This document shows, piece by piece, positions 15,546-16,717 of a stretch of DNA of 16,717 bases. The notes beneath the pieces were generated by a model that searched no databases, had not been told where the DNA came from, and saw nothing but the letters and a program-made list of their open reading frames with translations. Numbering within the stretch: the first letter of the stretch is position 1; each line of letters starts with the position of its first letter. Source of the stretch: Gammaproteobacteria bacterium (GTDB taxonomy: Bacteria > Pseudomonadota > Gammaproteobacteria > Pseudomonadales > Azotimanducaceae); the NCBI GenBank assembly GCA_002712135.1, contig PASO01000012.1:47134-63850 (forward strand). Reading direction: 5' to 3'. Position numbers and translations under genes: made by a program.

Positions 15546-16717
15546 ATGTCATATCTGCGTAATCCATATATCCACGAAAATCGTCGGCGGGGTGGAAGTG
15601 ACTCGGCATGGGTAGCTTCATTTGGCTGCTCTGATATGAAGCCTCTGATTATTTGCAGGGGACCCATTCGTATCGAAGCAATGAACGTTTTTGAAGAGAT
15701 GGGTATTACGGATTACGGCATGCTGTTGTCCGAGAAGGATTCCATCATTTATACCAACGCACTTTCGCCGGAACTACGCAAGCAGATTCATCCATCCCGG
15801 GTGCATCGCGTTAGAGATTATTCCGGCGCAACCAAAGAAGAACGTCAGGAACGAATCGATCAGATTATTCAGATTGCCAAAGGCAATGGATATGACAGCG
15901 TTTTTGCCGGGTACGGCTTCATGGCCGAAGAAGAGGACCTTGTTAAGTCCCTCGAAGAGGCCGGACTGAATTTTTTAGGGCCTCAGTCACGAACGATCAG
16001 GGAAGCGGGGCGAAAGGACCTTGCCAAGCGCACAGCCCTTGCGGTTGATGTGTCTGTAACTCCGGGTGTGGATAACGCAACCATTCTGACGCTGCTCGGA
16101 ATCTGTCCTGACGAGAAAAAACTGATCAAACTGGCAGCCGACAACGATTTGCAGGTCGACGAACTTGATGGGCTATCACTCGAACAGCAGGCAGAACAAG
16201 TATTGAGCGCATCCTACGCGAGGGGCATTGATCTCATTACGATTGATGAGGTCGCTGCGACGTTAACCAAAGAGATTGAAACGCTGTTCAAGAATGATCC
16301 TGAGCACCGGATTCGATTGAAGGCTGTTGGTGGCGGCGGTGGGAAAGGGCAAAGAATACTCGACGCACCGGTACACTTCGACGGAAAGAAGGCCGACCAG
16401 CTCAAGAAGGCAATCGCCGCAGTGGAACCTCTTTATCGTGAGGTGCTGGCGGAAGTAAAAGCGACGGGTGTGGGTGATAACAAGAATGTTCTTGCGGAAG
16501 TGAACATTGAAACAGTCCGCCATCAGGAGATCCAGGTAGTAGGTAACGGTGATTGGTGTATTACTATGGGGGGACGTGACTGCAGTCTGCAAATGAATGA
16601 GCAAAAGTTGCTTGAGGTTTCAACGACGCAGGAGGAACTGAGCGAAGCGATAGCTGCTGCAAAGGGAGACTCGCTCGCGTCGCTTGAAACAGACCTTAAG
16701 ATTCTAAAGCGCATGGA
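15546..16717 (+). CDS. Divergent biotin carboxylase (acyl-CoA carboxylase alpha-type), 3'-truncated by window end
   Basis: An open frame from ATG 15546 runs to the window edge (390 complete codons, no stop). It is the ATP-grasp biotin carboxylase partner of the upstream gene. Seen: a preATP-grasp fold with DSVFAGYGFMAE and LNFLGP (counterparts of HPGYGFLSE and FIFIGP), GRKDLAKR at the first ATP-lysine segment, the glycine-rich loop KAVGGGGGKGQR (Gly262-266, Lys267), VRHQEIQVVGNG and GGRDCSLQ. Oddities: the usual ANRGEIALR start is CRGPIRIEA; about 55 extra residues lie between TPGVD and the glycine loop; and the conserved HQK after RDCS is EQK (Glu352). ATG 15546 has only GCGAG about 12 nt upstream; Met31 (15636) is an alternative start. 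The biotinylated domain is expected beyond the window, fused or separate. Confidence 0.85.
   Translation, partial: MSYLRNPYIHENRRRGGSDSAWVASFGCSDMKPLIICRGPIRIEAMNVFEEMGITDYGMLLSEKDSIIYTNALSPELRKQIHPSRVHRVRDYSGATKEERQERIDQIIQIAKGNGYDSVFAGYGFMAEEEDLVKSLEEAGLNFLGPQSRTIREAGRKDLAKRTALAVDVSVTPGVDNATILTLLGICPDEKKLIKLAADNDLQVDELDGLSLEQQAEQVLSASYARGIDLITIDEVAATLTKEIETLFKNDPEHRIRLKAVGGGGGKGQRILDAPVHFDGKKADQLKKAIAAVEPLYREVLAEVKATGVGDNKNVLAEVNIETVRHQEIQVVGNGDWCITMGGRDCSLQMNEQKLLEVSTTQEELSEAIAAAKGDSLASLETDLKILKRM

Noticed and set aside
15541..15700. Suspected frameshift at the start of the biotin carboxylase because its N-terminus lacks the usual motif
   Set aside because: The frame is continuous from 15546 and still shows a degenerate preATP-grasp fold, so divergence is a better reading than a broken gene.
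15691..15969. Plus-strand ORF of 92 codons near the start of the carboxylase gene
   Set aside because: It is a wrong-frame reading; the frame from 15546 carries the biotin carboxylase motifs and stays open to the window end.

Overview
The window reads as a chromosomal segment of a gammaproteobacterium, probably a marine or environmental member related to the Pseudomonas/Oceanospirillales side. This rests on gene order (TusA-like, PerM-like, dapA, bamC, MBL-fold hydrolase), the presence of BamC and CnoX, LexA boxes of the CTG-N10-CAG type, and moderate base composition. I see no phage, IS element, CRISPR array, rRNA or tRNA.

Layout. 1-4126 holds housekeeping genes on the plus strand: a TusA-family sulfur carrier, an AI-2E/PerM membrane protein, dapA (lysine and peptidoglycan precursor synthesis), the outer-membrane lipoprotein gene bamC and an MBL-fold hydrolase. 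Where purC would follow in Pseudomonas there is instead an AT-rich control region with two tandem, nearly consensus LexA boxes (4128-4165), then a 47-residue basic ORF, cnoX (chaperone with thioredoxin and TPR domains) and rmuC, which has its own LexA box over an extended -10 promoter. This is a candidate SOS-controlled block. 6791-8802 encodes a two-gene sodium:solute symporter (DUF4212 small subunit plus a VC_2705-type large subunit).

From 8809 to 10812 the minus strand carries arsM (arsenite methyltransferase) followed by mak (ROK fructokinase); mak converges on the symporter gene with only 6 bp between them. A roughly 700-bp, AT-rich intergenic region follows, with one possible 49-residue ORF on the minus strand. 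From 11516 to the end, a plus-strand operon encodes a MaeB-type malic enzyme, an acyl-CoA carboxylase carboxyltransferase subunit, and the start of a divergent biotin carboxylase that runs off the window. Together these would link C4 dicarboxylates, pyruvate and acyl-CoA carboxylation; the acyl-CoA substrate cannot be read from the sequence.

Most notable: (i) the SOS-type control region with an unrecognised small ORF; (ii) the rmuC LexA box, which also suggests a later start codon for rmuC; (iii) the unusual carboxylase, whose biotin carboxylase has a large insertion before its glycine-rich ATP loop and an altered nucleotide-site motif, and whose carboxyltransferase has Ala where PccB has its specificity Asp.
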